NCBI GenBank assembly: GCA_903862255.1 | Contig: CAIOXK010000026.1 | Coordinates: forward strand, 1 to 40,334 | DNA length: 40,334 bases | Source: Candidatus Nomurabacteria bacterium | Lineage (GTDB): Bacteria > Patescibacteriota > Minisyncoccia > Phycocordibacterales > UBA9973 | Direction of reading: 5' to 3' | Shown here: piece after piece, positions 9,768 through 19,126 of the stretch | How positions within the stretch are numbered: position 1 is the first letter of the stretch | How the letters are laid out: each line of letters opens with the position of its first letter | Notes under the pieces: model-generated | What the model was told of the DNA's origin: nothing | The model's database searches: none | What the model saw: only the letters and a program-made list of their open reading frames with translations | Made by a program: the position numbers and the translations under genes

Positions 9768-10676
9768 ATGCCTCCTGTAACTACATCATCTGGCCCAAGT
9801 AAACAATTTATAATTCGAGGAGTAATTGCTATTACCCTGATTGCAGTTATTCTTGTAGTGCAAACTACATGGTTCTATAACATTTTTCATAAGACAAAAA
9901 AAGTTGCCAAGACAGATATCGGCAATCTGACCATAAACGATGTTACTTCAAAAGACTCGAATGGTAATGGTATTCCTGACTGGGAAGAACAACTCTGGGG
10001 ACTTGACCCAACAGTCTTATATACAGAAGGCAAGACAAATGAAGAAATTATTAAAGAAAAAAAACTTACTCTTGGTATTACCGACTCGAATGCCGGGGTA
10101 CCGCAAAATCAAACTGACGCTATAGCACAAAAACTCTTTAGCATTACTACAGCATTGAGCCAAAATGACAATATTGATGATACCGAACTGCAAAATGTTG
10201 CAAACCAACTAGGCTCTTCTGTAAATGTTGACTCTATTAGTAATAAGTATTCATTAAAGAATATTCATACAGTACCGACATCAACAGCCTCACTAACAGC
10301 TTATTACAAAGCTCTGAGTGCAATAACGAACAAATATAATATTAATCAAGGGGATATTACTATTATTGTGCAAGCGGCAGAAACAGGGGATTACAGTCAA
10401 CTAACCCAACTTACACCAATGGGTGTTGCATATACCACTATGGCAAAAGAACTCACAGCAGTTAAAGTACCTGTGGGGGTGGCCCAATACCATCTCGATA
10501 TTATTAATAGCTTTGCTGGTGTAGCAACATCATTTGGATACTTGCAACAAATGGAAGACGACGGTACACAAGCCCTTGTTGGGGTTGCGTTATATAAAGT
10601 ATATTTCACAAGAGGACAAAGTGCTTTGTATGATTTAGATATTTATTTAACAAAATACGGTATACTTAGTTCATAA
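9768..10676 (+). CDS. Membrane-anchored/secreted protein with thrombospondin type 3-like Ca-binding motif
   Basis: 302 aa; N-terminal hydrophobic segment; DSNGNGIPDWEEQLWGLDP. Confidence 0.75.
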   Translation: MPPVTTSSGPSKQFIIRGVIAITLIAVILVVQTTWFYNIFHKTKKVAKTDIGNLTINDVTSKDSNGNGIPDWEEQLWGLDPTVLYTEGKTNEEIIKEKKLTLGITDSNAGVPQNQTDAIAQKLFSITTALSQNDNIDDTELQNVANQLGSSVNVDSISNKYSLKNIHTVPTSTASLTAYYKALSAITNKYNINQGDITIIVQAAETGDYSQLTQLTPMGVAYTTMAKELTAVKVPVGVAQYHLDIINSFAGVATSFGYLQQMEDDGTQALVGVALYKVYFTRGQSALYDLDIYLTKYGILSS

Positions 10677-10680
10677 CATT

Positions 10681-13014
10681 ATGTCATTCTGGAAAAAAAG
10701 TATTATAACCTTCACACTAGTCGGCATTGTTGCTTTTTCACTACCAAAAAATGCAAATGCTTTGGATTGTGCCCCTGGTCAACAGCCAGATATAACAGGT
10801 AATACTTGTGTTGCTGTACCTGTTAAAAGCTATACTATCCCACTTCCACAGGCCACTACCGTTAATTGTAACTATCTCACCGGTGCAGACAAAAGCAAAT
10901 GCTTAAATGATGCCGCTTCACCAACAGTACAGAAATTTAACCCTAATGTAAAAATCAACTCAGGTAACTCTTACCAAGGTATTTCTATTAGTGGGGTAGG
11001 TGGCGCTATTGCTAGTTGTACAAATGTAGGTGGGTTTTTAATAAATACAGCAAGTAAATTTCTTGAAAAAACTACGTTTGTAAAAAGTATTAAATCTGCC
11101 TTTGGTTTCGGGGGAGACGATGACAAAGTAAGTACTACTGATACCACAACCCAAGACAAAATTGACGCCACAAACAAAACAACTAACTGTTTGAACGGTA
11201 TTGCATATGCTGTTGCAAAAAACACATTGGCACAGGTTACCAACAAGACACTAAACTGGGTAAATACTGGACTAAACGGTAATCCACTATATGTGCAAAA
11301 CAAAGGGTCGTTTTTGACTACTATTGCAAATAAACAGGTTAAATCATATCTTGCAGCACTGCCACAGACTGATTCAATCTTTGGTAATGCCCTTGAGTCA
11401 GGTATTAGACAAGGAATTACCGGCCGTTCAGATGGCATGCTTAATGTATATCCAAATACCCCACAAGCACAATCATACAAATCTTTTCTTACCGACTTCA
11501 CTTCTGGTGGATGGGACTCATTTCTCAACCCTTCATATAATGCTATCGGGGCACTATTTACAGCTACTGATACCTTAGATAAGAGTATTGCTTCTCAAAA
11601 ACAAGATGCTTCTGATGAGATTCAACGCAATAACGGCTTTCTTGATATGAAACACTGCGTGAAATATGCTGACAGCAATTTTACTCAGACAAGTACAGCA
11701 ATATCAGGAGGGCTTTCAAGTAATCCTACTTGCGTACAATGGCAAACCGATACTCCTGGCTCTGTAATTGCAGCTCAAGTACAAACAATAACAACTTCAC
11801 CTGTCAGACAACTAGAGTATGCTGACAAGATCAATGAAGTACTTGGTGGATTTTTTGATAGTTTTGTAAACAGTTTGCTACAAAAAGGCTTGCGCGGCAG
11901 CGGTACACAAGGTAGCACTGTTGATTTCGGCTTTAGCTCATCTGGAGATAACGTAGTACTAGACCCAAATGGTAATGCATTAAATACATCGGCAACAGAC
12001 ACTGGGTCATTGGGATACCAATCATCACAAGGAGGCAATGGTATCGATCAAAATTTTGACATATCTCGACCGCAACAATTTCGCCTTATTTTACAAACAC
12101 AATACGACTTCCTCGTCCGTACGAAAGATTCTCAGGCAGCACTAAACAGAATCATGCCTGATCTCGGCGCTCTTGATTATTGTATTCCTGGACCAAACCC
12201 TAACTGGTCAGCTGGCGCGTCCTCAAACCTAGAAGCAATGTTTGGCTCTTTGTCACAAGCTGACCCAACAAAAACAAATACATACCACACAGTGATAGAG
12301 AACATTCCGGTCGTTGGGTCATTCATAGGTACAATACTCGGGATCTTCGACCATGCAGGGCAAGCGCCTCCTATTTGGGAGTCCCCAGGGTATCTTAATG
12401 ATCCTGTAACAGGTACTACAATTCAAGTACCGCGTGTCTTTTTCACCTCTTGGGCACATGCATCTGATAGTCTAAGCGTAGCATCAATCTCATCAGCGTA
12501 TCACCAGGCATTCACATATGTAGCAGATCAATACTCATATTGGAACAATCCTCAGCCATATACAGATGCATTTTCACCAGTCACTTACTCAGCCACACCT
12601 GTCGAGCATGCATTTCTTGCTGCGGCACAAAATGACACCGATAAGAGCTATGTTGAAGGATTTTTGGCAGATACAAAAACAAACCTATATAGTATTTTGA
12701 GCTATAACAAGGCTGCCTCTGCTATTGATACCCAATACGATACAAATATCGGTCAAACAGAAAACAATATTCGTCAAATGTTAGTAATACAGAAACAAAT
12801 TGATGATATTGTTAGTAAAGCAAAAGCAGACTATATCAAAAAACGAGCGGCTGAAGGCAATCCTGTTGATATGCAGTGTATTAATAACGCTTACCAAATT
12901 GACGGTAGCCCAATCGTACCAATTGCACCACAAGAACAAACAGGGGGGCAAGATCCTATCGAGGCACATGCATCTGAATCAAGTAATTTCTTCTATAAGA
13001 ATATCGCTATATAA
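10681..13014 (+). CDS. Large secreted protein of unknown function, T4SS-cluster associated
   Basis: 777 aa; signal peptide ending ...SLPKNANALDC; scattered cysteines; no recognised domain. Confidence 0.75.
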   Translation: MSFWKKSIITFTLVGIVAFSLPKNANALDCAPGQQPDITGNTCVAVPVKSYTIPLPQATTVNCNYLTGADKSKCLNDAASPTVQKFNPNVKINSGNSYQGISISGVGGAIASCTNVGGFLINTASKFLEKTTFVKSIKSAFGFGGDDDKVSTTDTTTQDKIDATNKTTNCLNGIAYAVAKNTLAQVTNKTLNWVNTGLNGNPLYVQNKGSFLTTIANKQVKSYLAALPQTDSIFGNALESGIRQGITGRSDGMLNVYPNTPQAQSYKSFLTDFTSGGWDSFLNPSYNAIGALFTATDTLDKSIASQKQDASDEIQRNNGFLDMKHCVKYADSNFTQTSTAISGGLSSNPTCVQWQTDTPGSVIAAQVQTITTSPVRQLEYADKINEVLGGFFDSFVNSLLQKGLRGSGTQGSTVDFGFSSSGDNVVLDPNGNALNTSATDTGSLGYQSSQGGNGIDQNFDISRPQQFRLILQTQYDFLVRTKDSQAALNRIMPDLGALDYCIPGPNPNWSAGASSNLEAMFGSLSQADPTKTNTYHTVIENIPVVGSFIGTILGIFDHAGQAPPIWESPGYLNDPVTGTTIQVPRVFFTSWAHASDSLSVASISSAYHQAFTYVADQYSYWNNPQPYTDAFSPVTYSATPVEHAFLAAAQNDTDKSYVEGFLADTKTNLYSILSYNKAASAIDTQYDTNIGQTENNIRQMLVIQKQIDDIVSKAKADYIKKRAAEGNPVDMQCINNAYQIDGSPIVPIAPQEQTGGQDPIEAHASESSNFFYKNIAI

Positions 13015-13026
13015 TACCAACGCCAT

Positions 13027-14136
13027 ATGAAACGAATTTTTAAAATTATCCTCATTCTTATTGCAGTATTCTTCCTTATTTTGGGGATGATGTGGCTTAT
13101 TGGTCGCAACAAAGCAATTAAAAATGGCAAGCAGCCATTGACTTTCCGTCAATTTCTAGGGCTGAGCACAAAACAAAATTCAGCAAAAACAGCTGCCGGC
13201 GAAGGAACTTCACAATTCAATGCTGACGGAACACCTAAGAACACAAGCGGGGGGGACGGCTCAGGAGCAAATGGTCTTGGAGGGAACGGTATAGACACAA
13301 GCGGCTTAGGAGGTATCGGCATTGGCGGAGCTGGAAATGTAAATATTAGTAATTTCACTAATGGTATAAGTAGCCCTGGAGGCAACTTAAACGGAAATAC
13401 TAATCCTATTACTAGCACTAACAATAGCGGCAACAGTACATCTGGTAATGGTACTGGAGCAAATAGCTCATCGGGTGGTGATGCAAACTCACCGGGGAAT
13501 TCTGATTCCGGCAGTAGCGCTGTATGTAGTGATGACGACACAAATATTCCTTTCACCCCAGACCAGTTAGCACAGCTTAACATTCTACAAAGTAGATTTT
13601 ATACACTAGCACAAACTTTACACAACGATACTGATGTTGAAACAGAGCTAGCAAACCACGACGCGTTTAAAAACAAAGCTGACTCTATCCTTGAGCTCTA
13701 TGCGTATTGTGAATCAAAACTACCGACAATTAACAGTGATCCGTCAAATGACAATAAATTGAAGCTTCATATAGCTACACCATTCTGGCGGTCATATTAC
13801 AGTAATTCAGATATTGCTACATATGTTAAACAGCAAACAGGGATTACTATTCCAGCAACAGACCCAGCACAAGACAGTTTGTCATTCCTAACATTTACGG
13901 GGGATACTCTAAATCATGTAACTACTGTTCACGATACTAGTACTGACAATCCTGAATCACCACTTCCTCGAAGTAATATTGACCAGCTTTTACCTGGCGT
14001 AGCACTTATTCGTGGACCATACGGACTTGTAACATTTTCTTCACCTCAATCAGTTCCAAATACAGGATCTTCATTGCATGATTTCGGTATCATGGAACCT
14101 GTTGTAGAAAAGTTTTTGCGCGTGAATTTGTGGTAA
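13027..14136 (+). CDS. Membrane-anchored protein with Gly/Asn/Ser-rich linker
   Basis: 369 aa; N-terminal TM (IFKIILILIAVFFLILGMMWLIG), low-complexity G/N/S region, then globular C-terminal domain. Confidence 0.75.
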   Translation: MKRIFKIILILIAVFFLILGMMWLIGRNKAIKNGKQPLTFRQFLGLSTKQNSAKTAAGEGTSQFNADGTPKNTSGGDGSGANGLGGNGIDTSGLGGIGIGGAGNVNISNFTNGISSPGGNLNGNTNPITSTNNSGNSTSGNGTGANSSSGGDANSPGNSDSGSSAVCSDDDTNIPFTPDQLAQLNILQSRFYTLAQTLHNDTDVETELANHDAFKNKADSILELYAYCESKLPTINSDPSNDNKLKLHIATPFWRSYYSNSDIATYVKQQTGITIPATDPAQDSLSFLTFTGDTLNHVTTVHDTSTDNPESPLPRSNIDQLLPGVALIRGPYGLVTFSSPQSVPNTGSSLHDFGIMEPVVEKFLRVNLW

Positions 14137-14166
14137 AAAATAACGTTGACGTGATACACTATACGA

Positions 14167-17100
14167 GTGTCCGCACGTCTACTTCGTCGCATAAAAACTT
14201 CTTTTTCTCGTTTGAGTAAAACATTCTTTTTCACTATCGCAACATTGCTGCTAGTGATTCTTTTACCGTCAAAAATCCTAGCCGCAGTACCTGATGCAAC
14301 TACGCAAAACAACTATCCGACATACTTAAACCTCTTTGATGCACCAGGAAGCGGACTTGTTATACCTGACGGTGGAGCACTTGTACAAGACGCTACCACA
14401 AAATCTATTACTGGATTAAAGGTAAACATAAATGTTGGTTTTACTTCAGTAGATACCAATCTAGTACAGGCGCGCTGGGATCATATTCAGAATGACACAC
14501 TAACAGGAAACTATTCAACTAATGATAGTTTTATTATTCGTGTCTGTGACACACTTAGCCCAACAAGCTGCTGGCTCAACAACATTCCGTATTACGATAA
14601 ACTCGATGACAGTTCCGGTATTTTAAATGTACTCACATCTGTAAAAGATGGTGCAGTAAAACAAAGCGCCTTACTTAGTAACCTAAGTATTCTTAGCTCT
14701 GATTCTGTCGGTAAAAAATGGAAATACACAAAAGTAGCCGGGAAGAACGAAGGCACTATCAGTGATTTCACCTCATTAGTATTACCAAAAGGCTCAACCG
14801 TTGAGGCGACTATGTGGTATTGTGCTGACAAAGTTGATGGCGGCGAAAAAGATGGCAGTGCTGCATATGCAAACAGTCCAAACAATGACAATATGGCAAC
14901 TTTCGGAACTCTCTGTGGAGGTGATACATATTTCCGTGTTGGCACTCCGTTACAAATATCAATTCCAACCAACGATGCTGCAGTGCAAGCACAGGTAAAT
15001 ACACAACAAGCAACAACTACAGGGTCAGGTATTACTGATAACCTTCCTCGCTGTGGAATACTTTGGGGGCAATCGGGTACTATTAATGGTTGTGCAGCTC
15101 GTATTGCATACGGTATTTATTGGCTGACTGCGACTATAGCCGGACTGCTTGGCAAAATGTTTGACTTCTTCTTAGGGTATTCATTAAGCGATACATCATA
15201 CCGCTTCGCATTTGCTATTACTGGATGGAAACTGGTACGAGATATTGCCAATGTATTTTTCATCATTCTGATGGTTTGGGCAGGGTTCTCAGCTGTGATC
15301 GATACAAATACCGGTGCAATGCGTAAGGTAGTAGTAAACCTTATTGTTAACGCATTACTGATTAACTTCAGTCTTTTTGCTACACACGTCATCATTGACC
15401 TTTCAAATGTGACTGCTCGTATGTTCTACAGTCAGATGATTGTTTGTGATCAAGTAAATATAGTAGCAGGGAAGTGTGATGCGGCGCATGCCAAAACAGG
15501 TACTGGTGGGTATTGGCCATTGTCAGAAAAAATTGTCTCTGCTTTCAACCCGCAACAGCTTTTCCAAGCTTCTATTTTGCAAAGCACTCCTGGGACATCA
15601 AGTTCAAGCAATCAACTCAACGTCAACTCTCAAACCGTCGGTACTGCTAACCCAAACTCTGAAACAGACCAAGCCAATTATTTTGGTATCGTTTGTATTG
15701 TTGCTGCCATTATTATGGTGGGTGTTGCTATCATGTTTTTCAAGGTAACATTTCTTTTTGTTGGAAGAATAGTAGGCCTCTATATATGTATGATCTTTTC
15801 TCCATTCGCGTTTTTGAGTCGAGACATTCCACTACTGGGAGGTATTGCGAAACTACGTTGGGGCGATTGGGTTAAAGAAGTTACATCATACGCACTGATG
15901 GCACCATTGTTTATGTTTTTCCTTTATATTATCTATACATTTCTTTCTAGTGATTTCGCGGCGCAGATCGGATACAAAGACCCTTCTGGAAGTTTCTTTG
16001 CTCTAGCCTTAGGAGTAGCTATCCCGATGATCATTATTTTTCTACTACTTGAACAGGCACAATCTACGGCAGAGAGCTATGCTGGTGATATCGGTAAAAA
16101 AATTCAGGGGTGGGGAAGTGCAGCAACAAGCATGGTTGCAGGTGCCGCATTAGGTGTAGCTACAGGTGGAGCGGCTTTGGCAGGGAGAAACGTTGTAGGC
16201 AGACTTGGTGCTCGACTTGAAAACTCTGAAACACTACAAGGAGCGTCAGCTAAGGGAGGAATATTAGGTTGGGCCGCTGACAAAACTATAAGCAGAGGTA
16301 GTGCGCTTTCAAAAAATACTTTTGATTTAAGAAATACTGAAGCTGGTAAAAATATACAAAAAAGAACAGGTATTAATCTTAATAATAAACTAACAAGCTT
16401 CGTTGGTGCTGGTACAAAAAATACTGACGGTGGCTTCAAAGGAGCTGTTAGTAGGGAAGAGAAAACAATTAATGAGCGTGCCGACCGCTTCCGTTTGAGC
16501 AAGGCTGCAGAAGGTGCTCAAAACGAAAAAAATAAAAACTGGGAAAAAGATTATCAAACTCACCGTGATGCGGCAGAGAGTACTGCAATTAGTAATGATA
16601 CTGTTTTTGACGAACTGCAGACAAGACGTGATTATGAAGAAGCACAAAAAAATGCAAAAAATGCTCGTCCTAAGAGTGCTGCAGAGATTAATCTTGAGCG
16701 TGAAAAACAGTTCAAAGATTCACTGGAAAAGCGAAGTGTACTTTCTAATCCACTTGCTGCAGTTGCGGAAGTTGTTACAAATCGTTTCACTGCTCCGACA
16801 GGCGCAGCTGGTACGGCAAGTGCCGCATATGGCGCTGCAACTGCAGCTACAGGAGCAGTTCTTGGTGGGGTTGGTGCCGTTGCAGCAGCGGCAGTTGTTG
16901 GGCAAGGAGCTATTCAGAGTGCTGCTCTTAAAAACGTAGTTCTCTCCCGAGCTGATAAAAATAAAGATGCACTTAGTTCAACTCAGCGAACAAAGGCTGA
17001 GGCAAAACTTCAAAACAGTCAGGCCGAACTTACAAAACTGGGCGGTAAACTCAAAAAAATTGGTGAAGAACTTGGTGGATTCAGAGGAGGAGCTCAACAC

Positions 17101-17478
17101 AATGTCCCATATAACAAAATTACCAGTGCAGATATTCTGGAATACCAAAATGAAAAGAAGGTGAAAATTGAAAGAATACAGGCTATTACTGTTACTAAAC
17201 AAAACGAAATGGCTCATCTGCAAGAAGGAATTGATGATGATAAAGAATACATTAAAAATAATGCTGGTAATCCTGCAATGGCAGCCCTGGTTGCAGCTGC
17301 TCAAGCCCGTATTGCTACAAAACGCGCAGATCAAAATACCATTCGTACTACTATTGCTGAAAATAAAAATGATGAATCTAAACTTAATAAAGAAATGGCT
17401 GACGCGCGTTCTGCATTAACAGAATACAACCGCACACAAAGCGATATTGCTACCATTCGTGGCGAATTAAAGATATAA
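14167..17478 (+). CDS. VirB6/TrbL-like polytopic membrane protein with long C-terminal coiled-coil-like tail
   Basis: 1103 aa, GTG start; signal peptide, about 6 hydrophobic segments (e.g. VFFIILMVWAGFSAVID, VGRIVGLYICMIFSPFAFLSRDIP), then charged tail. Confidence 0.75.
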   Translation: MSARLLRRIKTSFSRLSKTFFFTIATLLLVILLPSKILAAVPDATTQNNYPTYLNLFDAPGSGLVIPDGGALVQDATTKSITGLKVNINVGFTSVDTNLVQARWDHIQNDTLTGNYSTNDSFIIRVCDTLSPTSCWLNNIPYYDKLDDSSGILNVLTSVKDGAVKQSALLSNLSILSSDSVGKKWKYTKVAGKNEGTISDFTSLVLPKGSTVEATMWYCADKVDGGEKDGSAAYANSPNNDNMATFGTLCGGDTYFRVGTPLQISIPTNDAAVQAQVNTQQATTTGSGITDNLPRCGILWGQSGTINGCAARIAYGIYWLTATIAGLLGKMFDFFLGYSLSDTSYRFAFAITGWKLVRDIANVFFIILMVWAGFSAVIDTNTGAMRKVVVNLIVNALLINFSLFATHVIIDLSNVTARMFYSQMIVCDQVNIVAGKCDAAHAKTGTGGYWPLSEKIVSAFNPQQLFQASILQSTPGTSSSSNQLNVNSQTVGTANPNSETDQANYFGIVCIVAAIIMVGVAIMFFKVTFLFVGRIVGLYICMIFSPFAFLSRDIPLLGGIAKLRWGDWVKEVTSYALMAPLFMFFLYIIYTFLSSDFAAQIGYKDPSGSFFALALGVAIPMIIIFLLLEQAQSTAESYAGDIGKKIQGWGSAATSMVAGAALGVATGGAALAGRNVVGRLGARLENSETLQGASAKGGILGWAADKTISRGSALSKNTFDLRNTEAGKNIQKRTGINLNNKLTSFVGAGTKNTDGGFKGAVSREEKTINERADRFRLSKAAEGAQNEKNKNWEKDYQTHRDAAESTAISNDTVFDELQTRRDYEEAQKNAKNARPKSAAEINLEREKQFKDSLEKRSVLSNPLAAVAEVVTNRFTAPTGAAGTASAAYGAATAATGAVLGGVGAVAAAAVVGQGAIQSAALKNVVLSRADKNKDALSSTQRTKAEAKLQNSQAELTKLGGKLKKIGEELGGFRGGAQHNVPYNKITSADILEYQNEKKVKIERIQAITVTKQNEMAHLQEGIDDDKEYIKNNAGNPAMAALVAAAQARIATKRADQNTIRTTIAENKNDESKLNKEMADARSALTEYNRTQSDIATIRGELKI

Positions 17479-17485
17479 TAACTGA

Positions 17486-18046
17486 ATGGACCCGGTACAA
17501 AACCAAGAAGAAGTTTCTGGCATAGCCGCACTTGCCCAAACACAAGAGGGCATGGCTGCATTGGTTGCATCTAATGCATTTATGGAAGATCTTAATAGTG
17601 ATATTACCCTAACTGATGAGCAATACATTATTATTGATGGCGAGATAACTATGTACTTTTCAGAAAATAAGAGTGCTGAAGATGTTATCAGTACTGTGCG
17701 TGAACATTTATTATTTTCACTTCGTCCAGAAATAGCTGAGAGATTAGTTCATCGTGTCGACTCATTTCTGCAATTACATAAACATGTACTACCAGAAACC
17801 ATAGAAACAAAGAATACTGCTGAACCTGCAATACTGCACCAAGCAGAACCAGCATCAAACCTTTCAAGTATAACTAGCCGCCTACAACAACCATCAGCCA
17901 CAATACCAAGTACTCGCGACTACACACTACAGAAAGGAATAGTGCCAGACAACCTACCAATTACAGAACCAGCAACAGAATCAGCTGACCCTACAATAAA
18001 ACCATTGCTGATTGACCCTTACCATGAATCAATAGACAATATATAA
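17486..18046 (+). CDS. Hypothetical protein, T4SS-cluster associated
   Basis: 186 aa; 8 nt downstream of VirB6-like ORF and 3 nt upstream of PrgI-like ORF. Confidence 0.65.
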   Translation: MDPVQNQEEVSGIAALAQTQEGMAALVASNAFMEDLNSDITLTDEQYIIIDGEITMYFSENKSAEDVISTVREHLLFSLRPEIAERLVHRVDSFLQLHKHVLPETIETKNTAEPAILHQAEPASNLSSITSRLQQPSATIPSTRDYTLQKGIVPDNLPITEPATESADPTIKPLLIDPYHESIDNI

Positions 18047-18048
18047 GT

Positions 18049-18447
18049 ATGCAATTCAAAGTGCCACAATTCATTGATATCGAAGATAAAGTTTTCGGAC
18101 CATTAACTTTTAAACAGTTCGTTTATATTGCTGGCGGGGCAGGATTAGCATATTTGGCATGGCATTTTTTACCAACAATTATCGCGATTGTAGTTGCTCC
18201 AGCAATTGCAATCTTTGCAGTAGCCCTGGCATTCATGAAATACAACGATAAGCCGTTTATTAATGTAGTTGAGTCGTATATCAATTTCTATAGTCATGCT
18301 CGTCTTTATTTATGGCACAAAGACTCAGACAAAAATGACGCACTCACTCGACCACACACTACACTTTCTGGTGACCGTGCTACAATGAGCGAGAGCAAAC
18401 TCAAGACACTATCTTGGAGTGTCGACGTGATTGATCCTAAAAAATAA
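18049..18447 (+). CDS. PrgI-family protein (VirB3-like position)
   Basis: QFKVPQFIDIEDKVFGPLTFKQFVYIAGGAGLAYLAWHFLP... two TM segments. Confidence 0.85.
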   Translation: MQFKVPQFIDIEDKVFGPLTFKQFVYIAGGAGLAYLAWHFLPTIIAIVVAPAIAIFAVALAFMKYNDKPFINVVESYINFYSHARLYLWHKDSDKNDALTRPHTTLSGDRATMSESKLKTLSWSVDVIDPKK

Positions 18448-18462
18448 TCACCTTAAAATCTC

Positions 18463-19101
18463 ATGGCTTCAGTATCATCAACTCCTGCACAACAATTTGT
18501 TCCTGTACAAGAAGTACGCGATGGTGTCGTGGTATTAAAAGACGGGTCACTTTGTACTATATTACTGGTTTCATCGATCAACCTCAGTCTTAAATCGTAC
18601 GATGAGCAGCGCGCAACACTAATGCAGTTTCAAAACTTTCTTAATACGCTCGATTTTCCTGTACAAATCGTAGTTCAGTCTCGTCGATATGATGTTCGTC
18701 CTTATATTTTAACATTAGAAAATCGCCTCAAACAACAAGAAGAGCAGTTACTACAAGTCCAAACTCGTGAATATATCCAATTTATTCAGACATTTACGGA
18801 TCAAGTAAATGTAATGCGTAAATCATTTTTTGTTATTGTTCCATATGTTCCTGCTGTATTGAAAACAAATTCAGGTCTTGGTAAGTTTTTTTCATTTCTA
18901 CAAAGCAAATCAAGAACAGAAGGTGGTGCGATCAGTGATTTCGAAGAAGAGCGCACTCAACTAGAACAACGCGTTAGTGTTGTTGACCAAGGGCTTTCAG
19001 GTGTTGGCTTGCGTCTTGTACAACTCGGCACACAAGAGGTGATTGAAGTACTCTACAAAACATTCAACCCAGGTGAGAGCACTTCTCAATCTAACGGATA
19101 G
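18463..19101 (+). CDS. TraC/VirB4 N-terminal-domain-like protein
   Basis: 212 aa; VQEVRDGVVVLKDGSLCTILLVSSINLSLKSYDEQRATLMQFQNFLNTLDFPVQIVVQSRRYD; immediately upstream of the VirB4 ATPase ORF. Confidence 0.8.
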   Translation: MASVSSTPAQQFVPVQEVRDGVVVLKDGSLCTILLVSSINLSLKSYDEQRATLMQFQNFLNTLDFPVQIVVQSRRYDVRPYILTLENRLKQQEEQLLQVQTREYIQFIQTFTDQVNVMRKSFFVIVPYVPAVLKTNSGLGKFFSFLQSKSRTEGGAISDFEEERTQLEQRVSVVDQGLSGVGLRLVQLGTQEVIEVLYKTFNPGESTSQSNG

Positions 19102-19126
19102 TACCCACTGATGATATACTATAGCC

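Noticed and set aside
13149-13583. Minus-strand Pro/Leu-rich 144-aa ORF
   Set aside because: Reverse complement of the Gly/Asn/Ser low-complexity linker; composition explained by that.
16514-17419. Several overlapping plus- and minus-strand ORFs (16514-16939, 16978-17334, 17168-17419)
   Set aside because: Alternative frames of the A-rich coding tail of the VirB6-like gene; K/L/Q-rich out-of-frame products.
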